From: Caballeronia choica
Lineage (GTDB): Bacteria > Pseudomonadota > Gammaproteobacteria > Burkholderiales > Burkholderiaceae
Assembly: GCF_001544535.1 (NCBI RefSeq)
Contig: NZ_FCON02000068.1
Coordinates: 1 to 40,734, forward strand
DNA: 40,734 nt
Reading direction: 5' to 3'
Shown here: positions 16,313-24,444 of the stretch, piece by piece
Layout of the letters: every line of letters begins with the position of its first letter
How positions within the stretch are numbered: the stretch's first letter is position 1
Made by a program: the position numbers and the translations under genes
The notes under the pieces: generated by a model
The model's database searches: none
The model's input: the letters and a program-made list of their open reading frames with translations, nothing else
Told to the model about the DNA's origin: nothing

Positions 16313-17608
16313 TCATGGTGCGGCTCCCGGCGCGAGAATCGTGATGTCGACGCGGCGGTTCTTCGCGCGATTCGCGGCGGTGTCGTTGGGCGCGGCGGGT
16401 TCGGTGTCGCCGCGTCCTTCGGCGGTGAAGCGCGCGGGCGTGCCGGTACGGGCGGCCAGCATGTCCCGCACGGTCTCGGCGCGGGCCTGCGACAAATGCC
16501 AGTTCGACGGGAAACGCGCCGACACGAGCCGCTGGTTGTCGGTGTGCCCCGCCACCACGACCTTGCCCGGCACGGTCTTGAGCGCGTCGCCGATGCGCTG
16601 GATCAGCGGCTCGAACCCCGGGTCGAGTTGCGCGCTCGCGGACGCGAACAGACCGTCGCCGTTGATCGTGACGATGGTGCGGTCCGGCGTCTCGGAGACG
16701 CGCACCAGGCCCTTCGCGATCTCCGGCGCGAGGAACTGCGACAGCTTCGGCGCAAGCGCGGGCGGCGGACGCGGCACGGGAGCCGCCGCCGGCGGCGGGC
16801 TCGGCAAGCGGATCGCGTGCAGCGCCTCGAACACGCGATCCGACAGCCCGTTCAGATGGAAGCTGAGCGCGAGATTGGCGATCACCAGCACGACGGCCGC
16901 AATCGCCGCCGCGACCCACAGCGGCACCAGTTGCAACAGCGGCTTGCGTTCCTGCTTCTCGGGCAGCCAGCGCGGCGACAGCGCGCGCTCGGAGGCGCCG
17001 CGCTGTCCGCGGATCATCTGCTCCAGCCGCTCGCGGATGGTATCGAGTTGCGAACGGCCGCCGTCGATCAGGCGATACCGTCCCTCGAAACCGAGGCTCA
17101 GCATCACGTAGATCAGTTCGAGCACGTCGACGTTGGCGGTGGGGTTCTGCGCGAGCCGTTGCAGGATCAGGAAGAAGCGCTCGCCGCCCGACGCCTCGTT
17201 GTGAAACGTCACGAGCAGGCTGCGCACGCCCCATACGCCCGCGCCCCACGGCGTGCCGGAGATGGCTTCGTCGAGGAACGTGCACAGGCAATAGCGCGCC
17301 GCGCCGAGCTTCTCGTCGTCGTAGCCGGCTGCACGGCCCTGCGTCTCGAACGCGCGGATCATCTGGATCAGCTGCGCGCGCAGTTCCTCGATGTTCGGAT
17401 GCGTCGGCAGCGATTGCAGCGGCACCGCCAGTTCGATCAGCGGATTGGCCGCACGCAACAGCGGATTCAAGCCGCCCGCCGAGGCGGGCAGCGGCGCGAC
17501 GTTGGCGGCCGGCACGCCGGCGAACGCCGTGCGCGCGCCGCCCGGCGTCGGGATCATGATCGTTGCGCCGGGGTCGGTGAACGGCCCCGAAGGAGTGTCC
17601 TGGCTCAC
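16313..17608 (-). CDS. tssL: T6SS membrane-complex protein TssL (DotU family) with C-terminal OmpA domain
   Basis: Protein of 431 residues from GTG 17608. The DotU-like cytoplasmic domain covers about 45-215 (NPLLRAANPLIELAVPL, YCLCTFLDEAISGTPWG, FFLILQRL, ELIYVMLSLGFEGRYR). A single membrane helix (LWVAAAIAAVVLVIANLAL, about 222-242) is followed by a Pro/Ala linker and a periplasmic OmpA-type domain (about 300-430) with VVVAGHTDNQRLVSARFPSN and NRAKNRRVDI. This is the extended TssL that anchors itself to peptidoglycan, unlike short TssL proteins that need TagL. Here it may partly make up for the lack of a visible TssJ. It sits between tssK and tssM as in most T6SS loci. Confidence 0.95.
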   Translation of the reverse strand: MSQDTPSGPFTDPGATIMIPTPGGARTAFAGVPAANVAPLPASAGGLNPLLRAANPLIELAVPLQSLPTHPNIEELRAQLIQMIRAFETQGRAAGYDDEKLGAARYCLCTFLDEAISGTPWGAGVWGVRSLLVTFHNEASGGERFFLILQRLAQNPTANVDVLELIYVMLSLGFEGRYRLIDGGRSQLDTIRERLEQMIRGQRGASERALSPRWLPEKQERKPLLQLVPLWVAAAIAAVVLVIANLALSFHLNGLSDRVFEALHAIRLPSPPPAAAPVPRPPPALAPKLSQFLAPEIAKGLVRVSETPDRTIVTINGDGLFASASAQLDPGFEPLIQRIGDALKTVPGKVVVAGHTDNQRLVSARFPSNWHLSQARAETVRDMLAARTGTPARFTAEGRGDTEPAAPNDTAANRAKNRRVDITILAPGAAP

Positions 17609-17628
17609 GATGAAGCCCTCATGCGGCG

Positions 17629-18963
17629 TTAGCGGCGGATCGCCCAGAACTCCATCGCGAGCCCGGGAAATTCGCCTGCGACGAACATCGCCAGACCGGC
17701 GGAGGTCGGAAACTGCTTCCAGAGCTCGTTGCCGCTATCCAGTTCGAAATAGGTGAAGCCCGCGTGAAACGGCAACTGGCGCGGGGCCACCGGCAGCGCT
17801 CGCAAGCCGACGCCGGGCAATTGCAAATTGACGAGATCGCGGATGCGCTCCACCGGGCCGATCTTCACCTGCGGCGGGAAGCCCGTCAGGATCGCTTCCG
17901 CCGGCACCTGCGCGCGCACTGCCAGCACGAACGACGCGCTCGTAAAGAGCGTCTTGTCCGGCACCACGGCGACGCGCACGCCGAAGCGGCGTTCTTCGAG
18001 CGGGATCGGCACGACGTGCGGGTCGTCGACCGCGCGCAGCGATGCGCGCAGGTCGTCGATCACCGGCGCGAAGGTTTCCCGCAGGCGGTCGTGGCGATAC
18101 ACCGGATACGGCGGCGGCCGTTTCGCCGACTTCGTGAAGGTGGCGAGTTCGCCCGCGAGTTGCACGATGAAGCGGTACAGCACCTCGGGGTGCTGGCCGG
18201 TGATCGCCGCCATGTGCGCGGCGAGCGGCTCGGCGCGATTGACGAGTTGCAGGAGCAGCAGGTCGGCGATTTCGGCGGCGCCCGTCGTGCCCGGTTGCGA
18301 CAGCCGGGCGGCGAGCGCCTCGGCGCGTTGATGCAGCAGGCCGACGAGATCGTCGGCGAAGGCGGCGAGCCGGCGCGCGACCCGGTAGTCGAGACACGGC
18401 GGGCTGTATTCGTTCTCCAGCACGATGCGGTTGTCCGGCAGGCGCTCGGCCACGCGCGCCACGCCGAGCGTCGTGTACGCGTTCGCCACGTCCGGCTCCA
18501 GCGCGAGCCGCACGCGCAGCTTGCCGACGTGCATCACCGCGCTTCCCGCGTCGGGATCGTTGCTGTCGCGCACGTCGAGGTCGGCGGTGCGATGGCGCGC
18601 GAGATTTTCGTTCGTCTCCTCGTTGCCGGTTTCCGCGACGTCCGGGCGCCGCAGCGGCAACGCCAGCGCGACCAGCACGTTGCGCGTGCCTTCGGGGATA
18701 TCGAGCGGCTCGGGGAGATTGTCGTCGGCGGGCATGTCGAACGGCGTGCCGTCGGGCAGCACGCCGGACGCCGAAAGCAGCGCGACCTTGCCCAGTTGCA
18801 ACAGTTGCGGATCGATTTCGAGCGACGTGAAACCCCACGCGTACGGCCTGAGGCCTGCCGCGCGCAGTTCGAGCTGCGTCTGCAAATAGCGGTCGTGCTG
18901 CTGCAGATGCTGCGGCTGCAGAAACATCCCCTCCGACCAGACCACCTTGCTGTTCCTGGACAT
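17629..18963 (-). CDS. tssK: T6SS baseplate protein TssK
   Basis: Protein of 444 residues, full length for TssK. The start MSRNSKVVWSEGMFLQPQHL followed by QQHDRY is the highly conserved N-terminus of the family; YAWGFTSLEIDPQLL and the C-terminal FTYFELDSGNELWKQF also fit. TssK trimers link the baseplate wedge (TssF/G/E) to the TssL/TssM membrane complex. It begins 8 bases after tagH and ends 20 bases before tssL, so these are tightly co-transcribed. The Shine-Dalgarno is weak, and coupling to the upstream gene is likely. Confidence 0.96.
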   Translation of the reverse strand: MSRNSKVVWSEGMFLQPQHLQQHDRYLQTQLELRAAGLRPYAWGFTSLEIDPQLLQLGKVALLSASGVLPDGTPFDMPADDNLPEPLDIPEGTRNVLVALALPLRRPDVAETGNEETNENLARHRTADLDVRDSNDPDAGSAVMHVGKLRVRLALEPDVANAYTTLGVARVAERLPDNRIVLENEYSPPCLDYRVARRLAAFADDLVGLLHQRAEALAARLSQPGTTGAAEIADLLLLQLVNRAEPLAAHMAAITGQHPEVLYRFIVQLAGELATFTKSAKRPPPYPVYRHDRLRETFAPVIDDLRASLRAVDDPHVVPIPLEERRFGVRVAVVPDKTLFTSASFVLAVRAQVPAEAILTGFPPQVKIGPVERIRDLVNLQLPGVGLRALPVAPRQLPFHAGFTYFELDSGNELWKQFPTSAGLAMFVAGEFPGLAMEFWAIRR

Positions 18964-18971
18964 GTTTTATC

Positions 18972-21095
18972 TTATCGTTGAGAGTTCCGGGCGCGGTCGC
19001 CATCGCGCGGGCCATCGTGCAGGTTCTGGCGCAGCGCTTCGATCTGCCGTTCGTAGGCTTCGTTGAAGGCGTCACCGAACAGCTTCTGGAAGTCGTCGGC
19101 CGCCGCGCCTTCGAGTTTCGCCTGCAATTCGACGAAGCGCTCCCACAGCTTCGCCTTGCGGTTCGACAGCATCTTGAGCATGCCCTGCTCGTCGAGTTGC
19201 GCTTCGATCGCGTGCGGATCGAAGATCTTCAGCACGTGCGTGAGCGCGGCGCGCATGCCGGCCATGACTGCGAGTTCGTGCATCGCGAGGTCGCCGAACG
19301 CGCGCTGCACCGCGACGCCGGGCGGCAGGTAGCCATTGCCCCTGCCCGAGAACATCTGGAGGAGCGCGCTGTCGACGTCGGGAAAGAACTTCAGCGGATT
19401 GTTGTCGCGGGCGGCGATCAGCGTGGCGTCGAGCCGCGCCTCGCGCTTGGTCATCGTGCGCGAGCGCAGCACCGACATCGTGCCCTGCAGCGACTCGCGC
19501 AGCATGAAGCCGACGAGTCGCGCGAAGTCGGGCGCGGGCATGGTCGGCGCGTGGCGCGGGTCGATGCCGAGACCTTCGAGCAGGGCGGCGAGGGTCGGGT
19601 CGGCTTGTGAGTGCGTGGCCGCGGCTGTGCCCGTGGGCGCTTGCGACGGCGGAGGTGCGGCGGCGGCCGCGCGCGTGTGCGTTTGCGTTGGCGTCGGCGC
19701 TTGCATCTGCGTTCGCATCTGCGGCGATGGCGCGGGCGAAGCGGCGGCCGGCGATTCGCGAGCCGGAGCCGGTTGCGCGGCGGCGGGCTGCTTCGACGGC
19801 GATGGGTGCGGCGCGGGTGGCGCCTCCGTCAGCCGTTCCGAAAGCGGCGGCACTTGCGCCGACGGCGCTTTTCCCTGTGGCACCGACGCGCCCGTCCCGG
19901 ACGCTGAACGTGCGCGCGGCATGAGGGTCATTTCCGGCAGAAATGGATGGCGCTCGGTGGGCACGTCGGGGTCGTATGCTCGCGCTGGATTCGGTTGCGA
20001 TTGCGGTTGCGGTTGCGCCTGGGATTGCGATTGCGGCTGCGGCCGCGCCTGCGATGTCGCCGGCGCAGGCGCGGGCGTCGGCGGGGGCATCAGGTCGTCG
20101 AACGGCGTCGGCACGCGTGACTGCGATTGCGATTGCTGCGACTGCGGCTGTGGCTGCGACTGTGGCCGTCCAGGCGCAGTCGCAGGCGCGGGTGTCGGCG
20201 GGGACAGCAGGTCGTCGAACGGCGTCGGCGAGCCGCCCGGCGAGAGCGGCTCGCTCAGGCTCGCGGGCAGGCCGCTTGGGCCGCCCGGCGCAAGCGCGGG
20301 CGCAGCCGCGCCGGGCGCATGTCCGTGGCCGAGCGAATCGAGCGGACCAAGCGGATCGAACGCGTCGAGCGGTGGAAGCACGCCTTCGCGTGCGTTGGAT
20401 GGCAGATCGCTGAACGGATCGAAGTCGTGCGGGATCACGTGTTGCGCCGCGCGCGGCGCACCGGATGCACCGGGCGCTCCAGCCACACCGGGCGCACCAC
20501 CCGCCTCCTGCCTGAACGCCCCTTGCCCGGGCATCGAGAACGCGTGTTGCTCTGGCGGCGCGTGATCGCTCTCCGAGCCGATATAACCCGGCCGCGCCCC
20601 GAGCCGCTCCTGAGCGCCAAACCCAGGCTGGCCGAGCGGATCGAGGGGCGCCAGCGCGAACGGATCGTTGGGCTTCTCGCCGGCTGCCGGCGAATGCAGG
20701 ACCTTCGCCGACGCGAGCGTATCGAACACGCCTGGCATCCGCTCCCGCGCGGCGTCGCTTTCGTCGAAGCGCACTTCCAGCAGATATGCCCCGATGGACA
20801 GCCGGTCGCCGTGCGTGAGGCGCGCCTCGCGGGTACCGCCGAGCGCGCGCTGGTTCAGCACGCTCGCGTTGCTGCCGACATCGCAGAAGAAGTACTCGCC
20901 GCCGCGATACTCGATGCGCGCCTGCACGCGCGAGATGGCCCGCTGCGGATCGGGCAGCATGAGCGTGCAATCGGTCGCGCGGCCGATCGTGCCGCCCGCC
21001 GGGCCGAACGCGATGCTGATCGGTTCCGCGACCGGCTGGTCGTTGAACGTGACGACGCACAGCGACAGGATCGGATTGGTCATCGGCTGGCTCAT
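18972..21095 (-). CDS. tagH: T6SS-associated FHA-domain protein TagH (Fha)
   Basis: Protein of 707 residues from ATG 21095 (ATG 21083 also possible). The N-terminal FHA domain (about 25-110) has GRATDCTLMLPD, ISRVQARI and GSNASVLNQRAL, the residues that bind phosphothreonine. A long Pro/Ala/Ser/Gln linker (about 200-500) follows and includes two copies of TPFDDL(L/M)xPPTPAPA. A C-terminal T6SS FHA-associated domain (about 520-690) contains GFMLRESLQGTMSVLRSRT and WERFVELQAKLEG. In known systems PpkA phosphorylates such a protein, which then promotes assembly; PppA reverses this and TagF blocks it. All four partners are in this locus. It is the first gene after the 0.9-kb repeat and may need its own promoter or read-through. 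Confidence 0.92.
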   Translation of the reverse strand: MSQPMTNPILSLCVVTFNDQPVAEPISIAFGPAGGTIGRATDCTLMLPDPQRAISRVQARIEYRGGEYFFCDVGSNASVLNQRALGGTREARLTHGDRLSIGAYLLEVRFDESDAARERMPGVFDTLASAKVLHSPAAGEKPNDPFALAPLDPLGQPGFGAQERLGARPGYIGSESDHAPPEQHAFSMPGQGAFRQEAGGAPGVAGAPGASGAPRAAQHVIPHDFDPFSDLPSNAREGVLPPLDAFDPLGPLDSLGHGHAPGAAAPALAPGGPSGLPASLSEPLSPGGSPTPFDDLLSPPTPAPATAPGRPQSQPQPQSQQSQSQSRVPTPFDDLMPPPTPAPAPATSQARPQPQSQSQAQPQPQSQPNPARAYDPDVPTERHPFLPEMTLMPRARSASGTGASVPQGKAPSAQVPPLSERLTEAPPAPHPSPSKQPAAAQPAPARESPAAASPAPSPQMRTQMQAPTPTQTHTRAAAAAPPPSQAPTGTAAATHSQADPTLAALLEGLGIDPRHAPTMPAPDFARLVGFMLRESLQGTMSVLRSRTMTKREARLDATLIAARDNNPLKFFPDVDSALLQMFSGRGNGYLPPGVAVQRAFGDLAMHELAVMAGMRAALTHVLKIFDPHAIEAQLDEQGMLKMLSNRKAKLWERFVELQAKLEGAAADDFQKLFGDAFNEAYERQIEALRQNLHDGPRDGDRARNSQR

Positions 21096-21199
21096 GGCGG
21101 GGTTTGTCGTGATGTTTACACCGTTTGATTTTGTTGCGCTTCCATGGAACTTGTTTTCTTTGCGGTTTATTTGCTCTGCCCCTGTCCGGGGCGGGACTC

Positions 21200-21225
21200 A
21201 CTTTCTTTGCTGCTGCAAAGAAAGT
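21200..21225. repeat. Perfect hairpin in left arm of the large repeat
   Basis: ACTTTCTTTGC (21200-21210), loop TGCT, GCAAAGAAAGT (21215-21225): an 11-bp perfect stem. The inverted twin is at 21888-21913. Confidence 0.85.
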
Positions 21226-21395
21226 AAGCAAAGAAAGCAGCTTCCCAACGCCAATCCTTGCCATGTGCCGCCAGACCGCTCCCTCGGAGTGGTCCAACCG
21301 GGGGAGTGTCGTCAGCGGGGTTTTAGCGTTGTTGGCACCTAGACCAGGCACGGGCATCGCACCGCTATACGGAGTGGACCAGCAGTCATACATCC

Positions 21396-21775
21396 GGCCT
21401 CGCGCTACGCGCTCACCCGTCAAGCAAAACCGAAACCCCATTGCGACATCACCATCCTACGTTGTTGCTTGCCGCATGCTTCAATTCACCGCCACTTGCA
21501 CCCCGTCGTCGGGCACGAAGTGCCAGGACGGATGAATGACTGCTGGTCCACTCCCTGTATGGGTATGACGCCCGTACCTCTATTCGGCCTCGCGCCGCGC
21601 TCACCCGTCAGGCAAAACCGAAACCCCATTGCGACATCATCATCCTACGTTCTTCTTGCCGCATGCTTCAATTCACCACCGCTGGCAGACCTGACGTCGG
21701 GCACGAAGTGCCAGGACGGATGTATGACTGCTGATCCACTTCGTATAGCGGTGCGACGCGCGCGCCTCTTCTACA
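21396..21775. repeat. Two 190-base tandem copies in the centre of the large repeat
   Basis: Copy A (about 21396-21585) and copy B (about 21586-21775) share CGGCCTCGCG, CTCACCCGTCA(A/G)GCAAAACC, GAAACCCCATTGCGACATCA, CATGCTTCAATTCACC, CGGGCACGAAGTGCCAGGAC and the ending ATGACTGCTG(G/A)TCCACT. GGCACGAAGTGCC in each copy is itself a small hairpin. They differ by scattered substitutions, so the duplication is not recent. Confidence 0.8.
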
Positions 21776-21887
21776 TGCCAACAACGCAAAAACCCCGCTA
21801 ACGACACTCCCCCGGTTGGACCACTCTGATAGAACGGACTAGCGACGCATGGCAAGGATTGACGGTTGAAAGCTGCTTTCTTTGCTT

Positions 21888-21913
21888 ACTTTCTTTGCAG
21901 CAGCAAAGAAAGT
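21888..21913. repeat. Perfect hairpin in right arm of the large repeat
   Basis: ACTTTCTTTGC, loop AGCA, GCAAAGAAAGT: the mirror of 21200-21225. Confidence 0.85.
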
Positions 21914-22031
21914 GAGTCCCGCCCCGGACAGGGGCAGAGCAAATAAACCCCAAAGAATACAAGTTCCACAGAAGCGCAAAAACATCAAACGGCGTAAACC
22001 CAAACCCATCCCAAGCGCCAGCACCCTCCCC

Positions 22032-24023
22032 CTACGATTTCAACTTCTTAGTCCCATCATCAGCATCCTTCGGCGCAGTCGGCGCAGTCGGCGAAGACCC
22101 ATCCCCCGATCCGGCGGATCCGCCGGAATTCAGCAAGATCGGCGTCCCCGACACGGCGACACTCGCCGGCCCGACCACCAGAAACGCGCCCCCAGCCTTG
22201 AGCGTAATACTCATCCCCGCCTCGATCACGACATTCATCCCCGCCTTGATGTGCACGTTCATGCCCGCATCGAGCGCATAGTTCATGCCGACCTTCTCCT
22301 GCAACTTCTGCCCCACCTTCAGCGACGCATTGCCATCCACCTGCGCGTTCTGGTCGCCGGTCACCGCGTCGTGCCGCGCCCCCGTCACCGCGATGAACTC
22401 GTTGCCCGTCACCTTCAGGTGGCGATCATTGCCGATGTTCGTCAACGCGTCATTCTTGATCCACGACTCGTGGTCCTTCTCGGCGTGCTGGAACCACTGC
22501 TCGGAGCCCTTGGTGTCGTCGAAGCGCACTTCGTTGTAACCGCCGCCGCCCTGGGTCGAATTGCTCTTGAGCGTCGAAAGCGCGGAATTCGCCGGCAGTT
22601 CGTAAGGCGGCATCGTGTTCGCGTTGTAGACGCTGCCCGTCACGAGCGGCCGGTCCGGGTCGCCTTCGATGAACTCGACCAGCACCTCCTGCCCGATGCG
22701 CGGCAGCAAGAACGCGCCCCAGCGCTTGCCGGCCCAGCCTTGCGAGACGCGCACCCAGCAGCGCTTCACGCGCGTGCCGGCGTCGGCGGGCGGATCGAAC
22801 TGTTCCCAGTGGAACTGCACCATGATGCGCCCGTATTTGTCGGTGAAGATTTCCTGGCCGTCCGGGCCGACCACCACCGCCGTCTGCGGACCGGCCGCCA
22901 ACGCGCGCGGCGTCGTGCGTTCCGAACGGAAGCGGTTTTCCTTGCGCAGCGCCGTGAACGCGCAATCGAAGAACGGCAGGTCCTTCTTGTCGCCGTAGGT
23001 GGACATGTACGCGTCGGAGTTCACTTCATAGCTCGCGGCGACCACCAGGTAATCGCGGTTGAGCGCGTCGCGCGCGTGGCCCTTCAGCTTGAAGAGACCG
23101 CCCGGCCAGATGCCGCGCGCGCTGGCGCGGCCGTCGATGCTGTCGTTGCGCGCCTGGCGGATCTCGACGCCGACCTTGGCGTAACGGTCGCCGTCGGATG
23201 CCTGGATGTGGCCGCTCAGGTGCTCCTGCATCGTGAAGACGGGCGCATCGTAGACGGTCGGGCGCGTCGCCCGCGAGACCAGCCCCTGCTGGTTGCTCGA
23301 CGACGGCTTCTCGAAGTCGTAGTCGTTGACCTCGTAGTTGCCCGTCTGCAATTCGCCGCCGCAGGACCAGTTGTACACGCATTCCTTCTCGGCGCCCGAC
23401 TCGTACCATGCGTCGTACGGAATCGTGGCGTAACCGCTGATCGCGACATGCACGTCGGAGGAATCCGTCAGCACGAGCGTGTGCTTGCCGCCCGCGTGCT
23501 CGAAGTAGTAGTAGATGCCCTCGCGTTCCATCAGCCGGCTCACGAACGCGAAATCCGTCTCGCGATACTGCGCGCAGTGCTCCAGCGACGGATAGGTCGC
23601 CGAGCACTTGTTGCTGAAATCGACCTGATAGTCCTGCAGCACCTTGGCGATGATCTGCGGCACCGTCTGCTGATAGAAGAAGCGGTCGTGCGACGCGCGC
23701 GTGAGCATCCACAGGCGCGGGCGCATTACCGCCTCGTAGCGGGCCATGCGGTTGCGCGTGCGGTCGCCGGGCGCGACGATCCTGAACGCCGTGACGATGC
23801 CGTTCATCTGCCGTTCGCCACCGGCCGGCAGGTCGATCGCGACCGACATGTCGTGCCCGAGCACGTCGCCCGCCTGGATGTCGTTGCTCTTGCTGAGCAG
23901 GTCGACCCGGTACTCGCTCAGACGGCCGAGTTCGTCGCTGCCGGTCAGGCGCAGGAACAGCAGGTCGGTGCCCGCGGGCGGGCAACTGACGGCGGCGTGG
24001 CGCTTGGCGTCGAGGGTCGTCAT
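22032..24023 (-). CDS. vgrG: T6SS spike protein VgrG (TssI)
   Basis: Protein of 663 residues. The gp27-like head (about 20-370) holds LLFLRLTGSDELGRLSEYRV, FAFVSRLMEREGIYYYFEH and the acidic insert. A gp5-like OB-fold contains DKYGRIMVQFHWEQFD and CWVRVSQGWAGKRWGAFLLP, followed by RIGQEVLVEFIEGDPDRPLV and GSVYN. A needle of short repeats (LKVGQKLQEKVGMNYALDAG, MNVHIKAGMNVVIEAGMSIT) ends at LKAGGAFLVVGPASVAV. Only about 45 residues follow, Gly/Ser/Pro/Asp-rich, so there is no evolved effector domain. It begins 7 bases after the PAAR-like gene. The effector and immunity genes usually found after vgrG are replaced here by the 0.9-kb repeat. Confidence 0.96.
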   Translation of the reverse strand: MTTLDAKRHAAVSCPPAGTDLLFLRLTGSDELGRLSEYRVDLLSKSNDIQAGDVLGHDMSVAIDLPAGGERQMNGIVTAFRIVAPGDRTRNRMARYEAVMRPRLWMLTRASHDRFFYQQTVPQIIAKVLQDYQVDFSNKCSATYPSLEHCAQYRETDFAFVSRLMEREGIYYYFEHAGGKHTLVLTDSSDVHVAISGYATIPYDAWYESGAEKECVYNWSCGGELQTGNYEVNDYDFEKPSSSNQQGLVSRATRPTVYDAPVFTMQEHLSGHIQASDGDRYAKVGVEIRQARNDSIDGRASARGIWPGGLFKLKGHARDALNRDYLVVAASYEVNSDAYMSTYGDKKDLPFFDCAFTALRKENRFRSERTTPRALAAGPQTAVVVGPDGQEIFTDKYGRIMVQFHWEQFDPPADAGTRVKRCWVRVSQGWAGKRWGAFLLPRIGQEVLVEFIEGDPDRPLVTGSVYNANTMPPYELPANSALSTLKSNSTQGGGGYNEVRFDDTKGSEQWFQHAEKDHESWIKNDALTNIGNDRHLKVTGNEFIAVTGARHDAVTGDQNAQVDGNASLKVGQKLQEKVGMNYALDAGMNVHIKAGMNVVIEAGMSITLKAGGAFLVVGPASVAVSGTPILLNSGGSAGSGDGSSPTAPTAPKDADDGTKKLKS

Positions 24024-24030
24024 GGCGCGC

Positions 24031-24420
24031 TCACGGGATCATGGTCTTGACGGTCGCCGGGTTGACGATCGTCACCACGCCGCCCCAGTTGCACATGCAC
24101 TTCGACACATTGTCGAGCGACGGCATGTTCGCGAGCAGCACGGTCGGCGCGCCGGTCACCCACGGCGTGAGGGTGGCGGGAATGCACGGCATCGGCGTGA
24201 GCACGCCGAGCGCGGCGGCGGTGGCGGCGGCAACCGTCGGATTGGCCGGCGACGAGCACATGCCGAACGGCATGATGTTCACCATCGGCTGGTGATCCAT
24301 GATGTTCGCGGCGGGCGGCCCTTCGGCCATCACGCGATTGACCGGCAGCACGACGAGACTCGACGGCGCGAGCCCGAACGAGCATTGCAGCATCGCGCCC
24401 ATCGTGACCTGTTGCGGCAT
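24031..24420 (-). CDS. PAAR-like tip protein, DUF4280 family
   Basis: Protein of 129 residues from ATG 24420 with GGAG upstream. Hallmarks of DUF4280 are present: GAMLQCSFGLAPSSLVVLP, NIMPFGMCSSPANPTVAAAT, LTPMPCIPATLTPW and the final CMCNWGGVVTIVNP. The four conserved cysteines are suited to metal binding at the tip of the spike. It lies between tssH and vgrG with gaps of 24 and 7 bases, so it is the natural cap for that VgrG. There is no C-terminal toxin extension. It would sharpen the spike and could carry a separately encoded effector. Confidence 0.88.
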   Translation of the reverse strand: MPQQVTMGAMLQCSFGLAPSSLVVLPVNRVMAEGPPAANIMDHQPMVNIMPFGMCSSPANPTVAAATAAALGVLTPMPCIPATLTPWVTGAPTVLLANMPSLDNVSKCMCNWGGVVTIVNPATVKTMIP

Positions 24421-24444
24421 GACGATATCTCCGGGGAGCGTGGC

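Larger units (their letters stand above)
21113..21999. repeat. Large imperfect inverted repeat (about 290-base arms) between vgrG and tagH
   Basis: The left arm (about 21113-21405) and right arm (about 21716-21999) are inverted copies of each other, with roughly nine in ten bases matching by eye. Both arms hold CAAACGGTGTAAAC-like outer ends, GCCCCTGTCCGGGGC, a perfect 26-base hairpin (ACTTTCTTTGC, 4-base loop, GCAAAGAAAGT), GGTCCAACCGGGGGAGTGTC and the AGCAGTCATACATCC inner end. Between the arms is a 190-base tandem repeat. No credible gene is present. It fills the whole gap between vgrG and tagH inside an otherwise compact operon. It resembles an intergenic repeat family or the relic of a small mobile element; I recall similar hairpin sequences from Burkholderiaceae genomes, but this was not checked. 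Confidence 0.85.

Noticed and set aside
21125-21801. Several 60-220 residue frames in the large repeat region
   Set aside because: They read through hairpins and inverted copies, share no protein-like conservation between the two tandem copies, and are best explained by the repeat.
22032-22170. Possible evolved-effector extension of VgrG
   Set aside because: Only about 45 Gly/Ser/Pro/Asp-rich residues follow the needle, too short and low-complexity for an effector domain.
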